Assembly: GCF_000380335.1 (NCBI RefSeq)
Contig: NC_021149.1
Span: 1,736,001-1,800,000, forward strand
DNA length: 64,000 nucleotides
Source of the DNA: Azotobacter vinelandii CA
GTDB taxonomy: Bacteria; Pseudomonadota; Gammaproteobacteria; Pseudomonadales; Pseudomonadaceae
Direction of reading: 5' to 3'
A model generated the notes under the pieces. That model searched no databases, had not been told where the DNA came from, and was given only the letters and a program-made list of their open reading frames with translations. The translations under genes and the position numbers were made by a program. Below, one piece after another: positions 47,806-61,975 of the stretch. The first letter of the stretch is position 1. Every line of letters starts with the position of its first letter.

Positions 47806-47994
47806 CTACTTCTTGCCGAGCTTGATGTGGCGGCTGGGCGGGCCGGCGACCTGGCCGCTGACGCCGTTGGCGATCTGCTGAATCTCGCCACCGCTTCGGA
47901 GAAAAGCGGAAATCAGGGCATCGAGGGATTCATGGGTTTCCCGGCTGGGGTCCGGTTTGGCCTTGCCGTTCGATCCTGCGACTCGCGTGACCAT
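47806..47994 (-). CDS. Small hypothetical protein, 62 residues
   Basis: Basic, soluble small protein with a central amphipathic helix (SLDALISAFLRSGGEIQQIANG, residues about 24-45) and a basic tail ending in HIKLGKK. GAGGAG lies 8 bases before ATG 47994. It is convergent with the YbhN-type gene and separated from the upstream cold-shock gene by that gene's terminator, so it has its own promoter. Family not recognised; the short helix-plus-basic-tail form would suit a nucleic-acid- or RNA-polymerase-binding peptide, but this is only a guess. Confidence 0.65.
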   Translation of the reverse strand: MVTRVAGSNGKAKPDPSRETHESLDALISAFLRSGGEIQQIANGVSGQVAGPPSRHIKLGKK

Positions 47995-48030
47995 GGAAGC
48001 TTCTCCTCTGCCAGGGGTGATCACCCGAAA

Positions 48031-48061
48031 TGAAAAACCGGCCCGAAGGCCGGTTCCTTTT
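48031..48061 (-). terminator. Terminator of the cold shock gene
   Basis: AACCGGCC (48036-48043) and GGCCGGTT (48048-48055) form an 8-bp stem. On the minus strand the loop is the stable TTCG and the stem is followed by TTTTTCATTTC. It is 26 bases after the cspA stop; on the plus strand CCTTTT follows, so it may work both ways. Confidence 0.85.
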
Positions 48062-48081
48062 GTACGCTGAGGTACAGGCGG

Positions 48082-48291
48082 TCAAACCACCTGCACTTCG
48101 TCGGCCTGCATGCCTTTCTGGCCTTTCACCGCCACGAAGGAAACCCGCTGGCCTTCCTGCAGGCTCTTGAAGCCGCTGCTCTGGATGGAGCGGTAGTGAA
48201 CGAACAGGTCGGGGCCGCTTTCCGGGGTGATGAAGCCGAAGCCTTTTTCATCGTTGAACCACTTGACGGTACCGGTTTGACGATTGGACAT
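48082..48291 (-). CDS. cspA: Cold shock domain protein
   Basis: 69-residue single-stranded nucleic-acid-binding protein. RNP1 is KGFGFI (residues 16-21) and RNP2 is LFVHY (29-33); the usual VHF is VHY here. AAGGAG precedes ATG 48291. The upstream 300 bases have no gene and would allow the long leader that cold-shock genes use for regulation. Paralogue numbering within the genome cannot be told from this window. Confidence 0.93.
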   Translation of the reverse strand: MSNRQTGTVKWFNDEKGFGFITPESGPDLFVHYRSIQSSGFKSLQEGQRVSFVAVKGQKGMQADEVQVV

Positions 48292-48599
48292 GGATTGTCT
48301 CCTTGGACAAAGTTGGATACCGGACCGGCTCGGTCCGGGCGTTGACTGGGTGCAAAGAGCAATCGAAAAAGGATCGGAATAACTTCGAGCGGATCGTTTC
48401 ACGGTAATGCATGCAGCACAGTGGAGTTACTCTACCTCCTCGCAGGTGGATCACCTAGCCTTTTCTCCGCCAGTCGATGGATGGGAGGGGCTCCGTGCTG
48501 GAGGTTGCCCTGGGTCAAGCGGCCGTCGGCGGATTTTCCGCTATGGTTAAAAGGAAGCGACACGCGCGTTCCCCAACAGGCAACAGAGGAGGAAGAAAG
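48292..48599. other. Shared upstream region of the cold shock and DUF2789 genes
   Basis: 308 bases between divergent genes. It must contain both promoters and probably a long cspA leader. I saw no clear cold-box or other conserved element. Confidence 0.45.
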
Positions 48600-48836
48600 A
48601 TGGAAATGCCCATCCGCAACCTGTCCACACTGTTCGATCAACTGGGCTTGCAGTCGGACCCTTCCAGCATCGATACCTTCATCGGCAGCCACATGCTGTC
48701 CGACGATGTGGCGGTGTCGGAGGCTCCCTTCTGGACGCCGGCCCAGGCCACCTTGCTGAAGGAGGAACTGCTCGAGGACGCCGACTGGGCGCCGATCGTC
48801 GACGAACTGAACGAGCGCCTGCATCCCAGGCATTGA
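48600..48836 (+). CDS. DUF2789 family protein
   Basis: 78-residue acidic protein typical of DUF2789 in pseudomonads: NLSTLFDQLGLQSDPSSIDTF, then FWTPAQATLLKEELLEDADW and a C-terminal VDELNERL helix. AGAGGAGGAAG before ATG 48600 is a very strong ribosome site and excludes the longer frame from 48477. Function unknown. It precedes a universal stress protein gene by 66 bases and may share its transcript. Confidence 0.85.
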   Translation: MEMPIRNLSTLFDQLGLQSDPSSIDTFIGSHMLSDDVAVSEAPFWTPAQATLLKEELLEDADWAPIVDELNERLHPRH

Positions 48837-48902
48837 GGGAATTCCCGGTTGCCGGGTCTTTCGCGATCTTTTCATCCACCAGGCGCAACGAGTGTGCAGT
48901 CC

Positions 48903-49331
48903 ATGAAGAAAGTACTTGTTCCGTTCGACGGTTCCGAAAGCGCCAAGCGCGCCTTGCTCTATCTCGTGGAACTGGTGAAGCGGTTGCCGGATCTGGAGAT
49001 CCATCTGCTGAACGTCCAGGGCCATCCGATCATGTACGGCGACTACGTCGCCGGCCCTATGCTGGAAAGCCTGGTCAACGCCGCCCGCGAGCATGGGCGC
49101 AAGATCAATGCGAAGGGAGTCGAGCTTCTCCGCGCGCACGGCCTCGAAGCCACCGCCCACGAGGAGTTGGGCGAGACGGTGGGGGAGATCGCCAAGGCGG
49201 TCGCGCTGCTCGGCTGCGACCTCGTGGTGATGGGAACCCGCGGCATGACCAACTTCTCCAACCTGATCATGGGCTCGGTTTCCACCCGCGTGGTGCACGA
49301 GGTCGCGGTACCCGTGCTGTTGATCAAATAA
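48903..49331 (+). CDS. Universal stress protein (UspA family)
   Basis: 142-residue single-domain Usp. The start KKVLVPFDGSESAKRAL and the ATP-binding motif GTRGMTNFSNLIMGSVS (G-x2-G-x9-G-S, about residues 113-129) identify an ATP-binding member. ATG 48903 gives the canonical N-terminus, though its ribosome site is weak. A strong GC hairpin follows the stop. Confidence 0.9.
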   Translation: MKKVLVPFDGSESAKRALLYLVELVKRLPDLEIHLLNVQGHPIMYGDYVAGPMLESLVNAAREHGRKINAKGVELLRAHGLEATAHEELGETVGEIAKAVALLGCDLVVMGTRGMTNFSNLIMGSVSTRVVHEVAVPVLLIK

Positions 49332-49344
49332 GCCCGGCGACTCC

Positions 49345-49377
49345 CCGGACCGGAAGCGGTTTCCACCCGGTCCGGGA
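49345..49377 (+). terminator. GC-rich hairpin after the universal stress gene
   Basis: CCCGGACCGG (49345-49354) pairs perfectly with CCGGTCCGGG (49368-49377). There is no T-run, so efficiency as an intrinsic terminator is uncertain; it lies between convergent genes. Confidence 0.5.
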
Positions 49378-49437
49378 CCTGCGGTCACGGGCGCGCGAGC
49401 GTCCCCGTTCTTGCCGCCCGGCATCTCCGGCCGGCAG

Positions 49438-49992
49438 TCAAAGCTTGTTCTTGAAGTGGTGCCATTTCTTTTCCCCGCTCATGATCCAGTGGGGCATGGC
49501 CGTGCCGATCCCGGCGACTTCCAGCTTCGGGTGATGGCGGATGACTTGTTCGAGCACCGTCTCCTGATCCGGCTCGACGTCCACGAAGAACACGTGCTTG
49601 CCTTGCTGCAGCCGGTCCTGCAGGGGACCGAAGTAGCGGTTGTTCTTCTGGATGCCGAGGAAGCCGCCCTCCCAGATGCTGAAGCCGAACAGGACCAGGG
49701 CCAGGAAGATGAAGGGTATCCAGCCGAAGGTGGTGTTCGTCCAGCCGCCGAAGTGGGCGACCACCAGTACCAGGATGGCCAGCGGCACGCCGATGAGCAG
49801 GCCGCGCGTGCCGGATCTGACCATGTCGGTCTTCATGACCGAGGGCACGCTGTGCAGGCGGTGCCGTTCGAGTTCGGCATCCTGCTCGCTCAGTACGTGG
49901 ATTTGCTCGGTATCGATACCCTCGGCTTCCAGTTCCTGCTCGACCCGCTCCAGATCGTCCAGATCGTCGCTGACGTAGTAGTGCCGGTTCAT
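49438..49992 (-). CDS. Two-helix inner-membrane protein of unknown function
   Basis: 184-residue protein. A soluble N-terminal domain (residues 1-60: HYYVSDDLDDLERVEQELEAEGI, with a regulatory-looking alpha/beta start) is followed by two membrane helices (about 69-92 and 98-122) and a soluble C-terminal part with HVFFVDVEPDQETVLEQVIRHHP resembling a small ACT- or GSP17M-like domain. GGGAGG before ATG 49992 sets the start. Related proteins occur in pseudomonads; no function is known to me. Confidence 0.75.
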   Translation of the reverse strand: MNRHYYVSDDLDDLERVEQELEAEGIDTEQIHVLSEQDAELERHRLHSVPSVMKTDMVRSGTRGLLIGVPLAILVLVVAHFGGWTNTTFGWIPFIFLALVLFGFSIWEGGFLGIQKNNRYFGPLQDRLQQGKHVFFVDVEPDQETVLEQVIRHHPKLEVAGIGTAMPHWIMSGEKKWHHFKNKL

Positions 49993-50151
49993 GTTCACCT
50001 CCCGCTGCATAGCAAAGACGTTCCGGCGGATGGTCGATCGATGTGGGGATGAGCCCCTCTTGAGTCTAGCAGTGGGGCGCTTGCGGCTTGTCGGCGGCCG
50101 CCGGACGGGAGGTCGGCCCGTTCCGCGGGATGGAACGGGCGGCGAGGGGGG

Positions 50152-50502
50152 TCAGTCCTGCTTGCCCTTGTCGAGCAACTCGCCAAGGCCGGCGAAGGCC
50201 TTGAAGGTGGTCTTCGGACCCAGGTCGGCGCCCGGGCGGGGAGCGGTCTGGTACTGGCTGTCGGTATAGCGCGAATGCTCGTTGTCGTGGCAGTACAGGC
50301 AGAGCAGTTCCCAGTTCGAACCGTCCTCGGGGTTGTTGTCGTGGTTGTGGTCCTTGTGGTGGACCGTCAGTTCGCTGAGACGCTTGCCGGAAAACTCCCG
50401 GCCGCAGCGACCGCAGATCCAGGGATACATCTTCAGGGCTTTCTCCCGGTAACCCTGTTCGCGCTGGGCATAAGGGATGTTGCTCTTGTCGTTCTTGCTC
50501 AT
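50152..50502 (-). CDS. HNH nuclease family protein, YajD-like
   Basis: 116-residue protein of the small HNH family. Two zinc-knuckle pairs, CGRCG (residues 31-35) and CLYCHDNEH (69-77), frame the HNH core LTVHHKDHNHDNNPEDGSNW (about 46-65). All catalytic residues are present. YajD is widespread in gamma-proteobacteria with unknown role. It has its own transcript opposite the SNF2 gene; the 209-base spacer holds a small GTACG/CGTAC palindrome near 50581-50598. Confidence 0.85.
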   Translation of the reverse strand: MSKNDKSNIPYAQREQGYREKALKMYPWICGRCGREFSGKRLSELTVHHKDHNHDNNPEDGSNWELLCLYCHDNEHSRYTDSQYQTAPRPGADLGPKTTFKAFAGLGELLDKGKQD

Positions 50503-50711
50503 GGTGGCCTGCCTGACCGCTGGTTCCGATCGTTCGGTGGATGAAACGCCTGATTTTCCGAGACTACGGCTATCGGGGGCTGTACGGCAATCGTACGATG
50601 TTCCGCAGCGGGCGCGGGTGCTTCATCATGCCGCTGTTGGCCTCTCGCCAGATAAATGAGTTAGCTTGCTAAGATCCTGCAATCCTCTGTTTCACCGCTT
50701 TTGGGGTCCCC

Positions 50712-54785
<4,074 letters not shown>

Positions 54786-54794
54786 CGGAGCCCC

Positions 54795-56573
54795 ATGCCG
54801 CCCGTCCGCCCGCGCGTGCCGCTGGTCGTCCTGGCGATCTTCGCCGGGCTGCTGGCCAGCGTCTGGCTGGCGGGTCTCTATGCCGAGCGGCGCCACTGGA
54901 GCGAACTCGATATCGAGGCGCGCGGCCAACTGGAGCTGTACGCCCAGTCGCTGCGCATTCTGGTCGAGCGCTTCCGTGCGCTGCCGGCGATCATCGCCCT
55001 GGACACCGAGATCCAGGCGCTGCTGCAGGAGTCCTCCGATCCGTCCGCGCGCGAGCGGCTCAATCGGCGCCTGCAACGGCTCAACCGGGAGGCGGGGGTC
55101 GGGGTGATCTTCCTGCTCGATCTGCAGGGCACGGCCATCGCCGCCAGCAACTGGCGGGAGCCGGGCAACTTCGTCGGCGGCAACTACGCCTTCCGCCCGT
55201 ATTTCCAGGGAGCCTTGCGCGAGGGCAGCGCCCGCTATTTCGGCGTCGGCGCGACCACCGGGGTGCCCGGCTACTTCCTGTCCCGCGCGGTGCGCGACGC
55301 GGGGGGACGCACGCTCGGCGTGCTGGCGCTCAAGCTGGTGATGGAGGACCTGCAGCGCGACTGGGCCGGACAGCCGGGCATCCTGCTGGTCGTCGACCGG
55401 CAGGCGGTGGCCATTCTCGCCAGCCGGCCGGCCTGGCGGTTCCGTCTGCTGCAGGAGCCGGCGGCGGCGGAGCCCCCCCGTCCGGTCGATGCCCGCCGCT
55501 ATGGCATCCGCGAAGTGCGGCCGCTGGCGCTGCAGCCGTTGCGCCCGCTCGACGGCGGCGGCGAGCTGCTGCGCATCGACGGCCCGGAGGGCCGGCGCGA
55601 CTACCTGCGCCTGAGCCAGCCGCTGGCCGACGAGGGCTGGACCCTGGAGTTGCTGCGCGAGGCGCGCGTGCCGGGTGCCGCGGTGCGCAGCTACGGGCTG
55701 GCCGCCGCCGGCATCTGGCTGGCGTTGGCGTTCCTCTTCCTGTTCCTCGGCCAGCGGCAGAAGAACCGCCGCCTGCTGCTGCGCCGCCGGGCCGAGCTGG
55801 AGCGGTTGGTCGAGGAGCGCACCGCGGCGTTGCGCAAGGCCCAGGACGAACTGGTGCAGGCGGCCAAGATGGCTGCCCTGGGGCAGATGTCGGCGGCCCT
55901 GGCCCATGAGATCAACCAGCCGCTGACCGCCATGCGCATGCAACTCGGCAGCCTGCAACTGCTGCTGGCGAAGAACGACCCGGCGGCGATGCGCACCTGC
56001 CTGGAGCGCATCGATGGGCTGCTCACGCGCATGGCGGCGCTCACCGGCCATCTCAAGACCTTCGCCCGCGATACCCCCGGCGGCCTGCGCGAGCGCCTGG
56101 CGCTGGATACCGTCGTCGACCATGCGCTGCTCCTGCTGGAGGCGCGTATCCGCCAGGACGCGGTGCGGGTGCTGCGCCTGCGCGCGCCGCGGGCCTGGGT
56201 CGAGGGCAATGCGATCCGCTTCGAACAGGTGCTGGTCAACCTGCTGCACAATGCTCTGGACGCCATGGCCGGGCGGGCGCGCCGCGAACTGCGCATCGCG
56301 CTGCGTCGCGACGGCGGCGACTGGCTGCTGAGCGTCGCCGACAGCGGCGGCGGCATCGCCGCCGAGCACCTGTTGCGCGTGTTCGAGCCGTTCTTCACCA
56401 CCAAGCCGGTGGGCGAGGGGCTCGGCCTCGGCCTGGCCGTATCCTATGGCATCGTCCGCGAATCGGGCGGTCAGATGGAGGTCGGCAATACCGGCGACGG
56501 CGCGCAGTTCGTCATCCGGCTGCCGGCCGCGGCGCCGCCGGATACACTGCAGGCCGGCTCGCAGGAGGGTTAG
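54795..56573 (+). CDS. dctB: C4-dicarboxylate sensor histidine kinase DctB
   Basis: Membrane sensor of 592 residues. Helix 1 at about 8-30, a periplasmic double-PAS (Cache) domain with GGNYAFRPYFQGAL and RYFGVGATTGVPGYFLSRAV typical of DctB dicarboxylate sensors, helix 2 at about 297-318, a coiled coil, then the kinase: ALAHEINQPLTAMRMQLGSL with the phospho-His near 371, LVNLLHNALDAM, DSGGGIAAEH and GLGLGLAVSYGIV. GGAG precedes ATG 54795. The stop TAG is the first part of a short AGGGCGTG palindrome. Partner DctD follows after 62 bases. Confidence 0.9.
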   Translation: MPPVRPRVPLVVLAIFAGLLASVWLAGLYAERRHWSELDIEARGQLELYAQSLRILVERFRALPAIIALDTEIQALLQESSDPSARERLNRRLQRLNREAGVGVIFLLDLQGTAIAASNWREPGNFVGGNYAFRPYFQGALREGSARYFGVGATTGVPGYFLSRAVRDAGGRTLGVLALKLVMEDLQRDWAGQPGILLVVDRQAVAILASRPAWRFRLLQEPAAAEPPRPVDARRYGIREVRPLALQPLRPLDGGGELLRIDGPEGRRDYLRLSQPLADEGWTLELLREARVPGAAVRSYGLAAAGIWLALAFLFLFLGQRQKNRRLLLRRRAELERLVEERTAALRKAQDELVQAAKMAALGQMSAALAHEINQPLTAMRMQLGSLQLLLAKNDPAAMRTCLERIDGLLTRMAALTGHLKTFARDTPGGLRERLALDTVVDHALLLLEARIRQDAVRVLRLRAPRAWVEGNAIRFEQVLVNLLHNALDAMAGRARRELRIALRRDGGDWLLSVADSGGGIAAEHLLRVFEPFFTTKPVGEGLGLGLAVSYGIVRESGGQMEVGNTGDGAQFVIRLPAAAPPDTLQAGSQEG

Positions 56574-56588
56574 GGCGTGTCACGCCCT
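56572..56588. repeat. Mini-palindrome related to the MITE ends
   Basis: AGGGCGTG-T-CACGCCCT, perfect 8-base arms. It matches the outermost bases of both ends of the element at 30893-31159, joined with nothing between. As at colR, the preceding gene's TAG stop forms its edge. It lies in the dctB-dctD spacer. Confidence 0.7.
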
Positions 56589-56635
56589 GGCCGGGCCAGT
56601 CCGAATCCACCAACCAAGCGCACGGGCCATCGGGC

Positions 56636-57976
<1,341 letters not shown>

Positions 57977-57986
57977 GAGGCGGGTG

Positions 57987-58060
57987 TCGGCGGATTTTTG
58001 CCGATTGATCTTCCAGCATCGGCGGAAATTTGCCGATGGCATCCTGCCGGATTTTTGCAA
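57987..58060 (+). promoter_or_regulatory. Three DctD-type upstream sites
   Basis: TCGGC-GGATTTTT-GCCGA (57987-58004), ATCGGC-GGAAATTT-GCCGAT (58018-58037) and a weaker TGCC-GGATTTTT-GCA (58045-58059). The first two centres are 32 bases apart, three helix turns, placing them on one face of the DNA. They lie 30-100 bases before the sigma-54 promoter and after the dctD stop. Confidence 0.75.
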
Positions 58061-58088
58061 AGTCCTGATCCAGAGCCTTTGCCGGCCT

Positions 58089-58104
58089 TGGCCCGGTTCC
58101 TGCT
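58089..58104 (+). promoter_or_regulatory. Sigma-54 promoter of the dicarboxylate permease
   Basis: TGGCCCG-GTTC-CTGCT agrees with TGGCACG-N4-TTGCT except for one base in each element; GG and GC are separated by exactly 10 bases. It lies 111 bases before the permease ATG. Confidence 0.8.
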
Positions 58105-58214
58105 AAACACACTCCGTTGCCCTGGCGTCCGTTGTCTACCCGGACGTCCAGCGGCCTTCTGCCGGCTGCGGCTGCCGCGCAGCCCGGAACTCCCACGAGA
58201 AACGGAGAAATACA

Positions 58215-59585
58215 ATGACAATCCCCAGCAGTCCCGACCTGTGCGCCACTGCGGACCTTGCCGCCGACCGTTCCGACGCAACCCCGTCCGGAGCCGCCGA
58301 AAAGACCGAATACACGGCCGCCGAACGCCGCCAGCGGATCTTCGCCATCGTCGGCGCCTCCTCCGGCAACCTGGTGGAATGGTTCGACTTCTACGTCTAC
58401 GCCTTCTGCGCCATCTACTTCGCCCCGGCCTTCTTCCCCACGGCCGACCCCACCGTCCAGTTGCTCAACACCGCCGGGGTGTTCGCCGCCGGCTTCCTGA
58501 TGCGCCCGATCGGCGGCTGGCTGTTCGGCCGGATCGCCGACAAGCACGGCCGCAAGACCTCGATGCTGATCTCGGTGCTGATGATGTGCGCCGGCTCGCT
58601 GGTGATCGCCTTCCTGCCGACCTACGAGAGCATCGGCGTGGCCGCGCCGGCCCTGCTGCTGTTCTGCCGCCTGTTCCAGGGGCTTTCGGTCGGCGGCGAG
58701 TACGGTACCACCGCGACCTACATGAGCGAGGTGGCGCTCAAGGGCAAGCGCGGCTTCTACTCCTCGTTCCAGTACGTCACCCTGATCGGCGGCCAGTTGC
58801 TGGCGGTGCTGGTGGTAGTGATCCTGCAGCAACTGCTCAGCACCGATGAACTGAAGGCCTGGGGCTGGCGCATTCCGTTCGTGATCGGCGCCATCGCGGC
58901 GGTGATCGCCCTGTTGCTGCGCCGTTCCCTGGAGGAAACCACCACGGCGGAAAGCCGCGCCAGCAAGGAGGCGGGCAGCATGGCCGGCCTGTTCAAGCAC
59001 CACAAGGCCGCCTTCATCACCGTGCTCGGCTACACCGCTGGCGGCTCGCTGATGTTCTACACCTTCACCACCTACATGCAGAAGTACCTGGTCAACACGG
59101 CGGGCATGGACGCCAAGACCGCCAGCGGCATCATGACCTTCGCGCTGTTCTGCTACATGCTGATGCAGCCGCTGTTCGGCGCCCTGTCCGACCGCATCGG
59201 CCGGCGTACCTCGATGCTCTGCTTCGCCGCCCTGGGCGCGCTGTGCACCCTGCCGATCCTGGCGACCCTGAAGGGCATCGGCAGTCCCGCCCTGGCCGGC
59301 GCGCTGATCATCCTGGGGATGGCCATCGTCAGCTTCTACACCTCGATCGGCGGCATCGTGAAGGCCGAGATGTTCCCGCCGGAGGTGCGCGCGCTGGGCG
59401 TCGGCCTGTCCTACGCCATCGCCAACGCCCTGTTCGGCGGCACCGCCGAATACGTGGCGCTCGGCCTGAAGTCGATCGGCCATGAAGAGGTCTTCTACTG
59501 GTACGTGACGGGCATGCTGGTGATCGCCTTCCTGTTCAGCCTGCGCCTGCCGAAGCAGGCCGCCTACCTGCACCACGACCGCTGA
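58215..59585 (+). CDS. kgtP: MHS-family MFS permease, probable 2-oxoglutarate/dicarboxylate carrier
   Basis: Inner-membrane proton symporter of 456 residues with twelve helices. The N-terminal [22 protein letters not shown] (about 50-71) and [21 protein letters not shown] are signatures of the metabolite:H+ symporter group (KgtP, ShiA, ProP); the closest look is to KgtP. GAGAAACGGAG precedes ATG 58215. Control by the adjacent DctBD pair through a sigma-54 promoter suggests a C4- or C5-dicarboxylate substrate. Unlike classic systems, the partner here is neither DctA nor a TRAP transporter. Confidence 0.87.
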   Translation: MTIPSSPDLCATADLAADRSDATPSGAAEKTEYTAAERRQRIFAIVGASSGNLVEWFDFYVYAFCAIYFAPAFFPTADPTVQLLNTAGVFAAGFLMRPIGGWLFGRIADKHGRKTSMLISVLMMCAGSLVIAFLPTYESIGVAAPALLLFCRLFQGLSVGGEYGTTATYMSEVALKGKRGFYSSFQYVTLIGGQLLAVLVVVILQQLLSTDELKAWGWRIPFVIGAIAAVIALLLRRSLEETTTAESRASKEAGSMAGLFKHHKAAFITVLGYTAGGSLMFYTFTTYMQKYLVNTAGMDAKTASGIMTFALFCYMLMQPLFGALSDRIGRRTSMLCFAALGALCTLPILATLKGIGSPALAGALIILGMAIVSFYTSIGGIVKAEMFPPEVRALGVGLSYAIANALFGGTAEYVALGLKSIGHEEVFYWYVTGMLVIAFLFSLRLPKQAAYLHHDR

Positions 59586-59769
59586 CCGTCCCCGGCCGTC
59601 CGCTCCGCCCGTCGCGGGTGGGGTGGATGCGCCGTTCGGCCGCCTGTCCCGTTTTCCCTCCCGCATCCGTACCGCTCATGGCGGCGGCAATGGCTCCGCT
59701 GGAAAGCGCCGCGCGGTTTTCCAGCCCAGGGCAGTCCTTCGAATATGCAGGTCCCGCAGCCCTCCGGGC

Positions 59770-60165
59770 TCAGTCCGAGGTTTCGCGGTTGCGCACGTGG
59801 TCGGCGAAGGCGTGGATCGGCGCCTTGATCAAGCCCTTGGCGGTTTCGCTGGCGCCGATGTCGTCCAGCGCCTTGTTCAGGCACAGCATCCACTGGTCGC
59901 GCTCCTTCGGGCCGATGGCGAAGGGCCGGTGCGGCAGGCCCATGGAGACCGTGCCGTACTTTTCCAGGTACAGCTTCGGGCCGCCGAGCCAGCCGGAGAG
60001 GTATTCGAAGAGTTTCTCGCGCACCGCCGTGGTGTCCGCGCCGTGCATGCGGCGAATGCCTTCCGCTTCGGGCAGTTGCTCCATGTTGTCGTAGAAGGCG
60101 TTGCACAGCCGGCGCACGCCTTCTTCACCGCCGAGCAACTGGTAGGGGGTGAGGACGTTGATCAT
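59770..60165 (-). CDS. Group II truncated hemoglobin
   Basis: 131-residue heme protein of the 2-over-2 globin class. The N-terminus TPYQLLGGEEGVRRLCNAFYDNM is the helix A/B region with Phe and Tyr at B9/B10, the proximal His is in LPHRPFAIGPKERDQWM (the His before RPF) near residue 79, and the Trp at G8 follows, all marks of group II (TrHbO). GGAG precedes ATG 60165. Likely roles are oxygen or NO/peroxide chemistry; in an aerobic nitrogen fixer it might support respiration, but nothing here proves it. Confidence 0.88.
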   Translation of the reverse strand: MINVLTPYQLLGGEEGVRRLCNAFYDNMEQLPEAEGIRRMHGADTTAVREKLFEYLSGWLGGPKLYLEKYGTVSMGLPHRPFAIGPKERDQWMLCLNKALDDIGASETAKGLIKAPIHAFADHVRNRETSD

Positions 60166-60271
60166 GCAAAAAGCTCCTTTGATGGTTCGGATGCCGCCCT
60201 GCCGCCGGCAGGGCGGTCTCGATCCGGGGCGGGGAAGAGGTTTTGCCGGGGCGCCGCCGGATGGATGCCCC

Positions 60272-61975
60272 TCAAGCGTGTCCGCCCATGTCCATGCCGC
60301 GGAAGATGCTGCAGCGTTCGAACACCGCCAGGGTCGGCTTCACCGACTTGTGGTGGCAGTACTTGGCCACCAGCTTGGCCAGGCCCTTGATGTCGCGGCC
60401 GCTGGCGTCGGGGAAGAGGGCGGCCAGGCGTTCGCAGAGTTCGGGGGCGACGTCCAGGCCGAACTGCTCGGTCATCACCCGCCAGATCCGCCGGCGATCC
60501 TCCAGGCCGGGCGGGTGGTACTTGATCAGCGCGATGCAGCGCGATACCACCGCCTCGTCGATGTCGTCGACCCGGTTGGTGGTGAGGAACAGCAGCCCGT
60601 TGAAGTACTCCAGCACGCGCAGGAACACGCCGACCACCGCGTTGGCGGTGATGTTGTCGTCGCGCCGCTTGATGTACACGTCGGCCTCGTCGATCAGCAT
60701 CACCGCGCCCCAGCGCTGGGCACGGGTCAGGGTGGCCTTGAGGGTCTTCTCCATCTCCGTGACGTTCAGGCCGAGCTGGCCGGAGTGCACGCGGTACAGC
60801 GGGCGCTTGATGATCTCCGAGTAGACTTCGGCGGTCAGCGTCTTGCCCACCCCGGGCGGGCCGGCGCAGAGCACCGTGGTGCCGCCCGACTTGCCTTCGA
60901 CTATGTCGTCCATCAGCACGTCCATCTCGGCGGTGAGGATGTCGATCAGGTCGGTCTGTTCCGGCGGCAGGATCAGCTTGTCCTTGAGTTCCGGCTGGTA
61001 GACGTAGGGCTGCATGTCGTCGACGTGCACCCACAGGTGGTGGTGCAGGTCGAGGTGGAACATCAGGATGTAGCCGTGCACCGGCAGTTCGGAGAACACC
61101 CCTTCGGGAATGTCGGCGCGCACCGCTTCGGCGGCCTTCTCCACGCGCTCGTCGTATTTCACGCTGCGTCCGGCCTTGCGCAGGTACTTGCCGAGCACGT
61201 CGCCGCTGGCGTCGAGCAGCAGATCCCGGTCCTTGAGGATTTCCTCGTCGTTGACCAGCCGCGCGCTGCCGCCGCTGGAGGAGAGCACCACCCGTTCCTT
61301 GCGCGCCCAGTCGGTGCTGCGGTGGGTGGCGGTCGGGTCCTCGGCGAAGATGCCGGTGCCGCTGGCGGAGAACTGCCGGCCGTAGTCGGCGCGGTGTTCG
61401 AAGAAGCGCGCCGCGGAGTGGTCGTAGGCGGCGATCAGCTCCGGCGTTTCCTTGAGAAAGCCCTTGGCGATGAGGATTTCCGCGATGCTCCGGCCGAGGA
61501 TGTCGCGTTCGAGGATGGTCAGGGTCTGCGACACCACCCGCGCCATGGAGTTGGCCTTCAGCTCGATCAGGATGCGCCCGCTTTCCTCCTCGCCCGGCGG
61601 GGTGAAGTCGATGCGCGAGACCAGGTAGGCGAGCGGCTTGCCGGCCATGTTGATCTTGAACAGCCAGCCGCGGATCGCGTCGCGGATCAGGAACTCGGCG
61701 ACCGCCGGGACCATCCGCTCCAGGTCGCGCTCGCCGTAGCGCTCGCCGCCGTCGCTCACCGCGCGGCGCAGGGTGGCGATCTGCGCGGCGCGCAGCTCCA
61801 TGCCCGGTCCTGCGGCGAGGTACAGCCGGTGCAGGTGGTCGAGTTGCGCCAGCGTCAATTGCTCGAAGACCACTTCGGCCCGGTTGCCGAATTTCAGTTG
61901 ATGGGTCAGCGCCGACAGCTCGGGGAATTCGCTGACCAACGCCTCGACATAGGGTCGATCGATGAGAAGTTTCAT
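60272..61975 (-). CDS. Orphan AAA+ ATPase
   Basis: 567-residue ATPase. The N-terminal 300 residues are unrecognised, with LARAAQIATLRRAVSDGG-like helices. The AAA+ module (about 320-560) has Walker A AGPPGVGKTLTAEVYSE near residue 375, Walker B VMLIDEADVYIKRR near 425, sensor-1 FLTTNRVDDIDEAVVSR near 465 and a C-terminal lid with DIKGLAKLVAKYC. It resembles classic AAA (ClpA-D2/CDC48-like) remodelers. No protease or substrate gene is adjacent; the truncated hemoglobin gene follows 106 bases downstream on the same strand. ATG 61975 is preferred; the frame extends to ATG 62029. Confidence 0.8.
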   Translation of the reverse strand: MKLLIDRPYVEALVSEFPELSALTHQLKFGNRAEVVFEQLTLAQLDHLHRLYLAAGPGMELRAAQIATLRRAVSDGGERYGERDLERMVPAVAEFLIRDAIRGWLFKINMAGKPLAYLVSRIDFTPPGEEESGRILIELKANSMARVVSQTLTILERDILGRSIAEILIAKGFLKETPELIAAYDHSAARFFEHRADYGRQFSASGTGIFAEDPTATHRSTDWARKERVVLSSSGGSARLVNDEEILKDRDLLLDASGDVLGKYLRKAGRSVKYDERVEKAAEAVRADIPEGVFSELPVHGYILMFHLDLHHHLWVHVDDMQPYVYQPELKDKLILPPEQTDLIDILTAEMDVLMDDIVEGKSGGTTVLCAGPPGVGKTLTAEVYSEIIKRPLYRVHSGQLGLNVTEMEKTLKATLTRAQRWGAVMLIDEADVYIKRRDDNITANAVVGVFLRVLEYFNGLLFLTTNRVDDIDEAVVSRCIALIKYHPPGLEDRRRIWRVMTEQFGLDVAPELCERLAALFPDASGRDIKGLAKLVAKYCHHKSVKPTLAVFERCSIFRGMDMGGHA

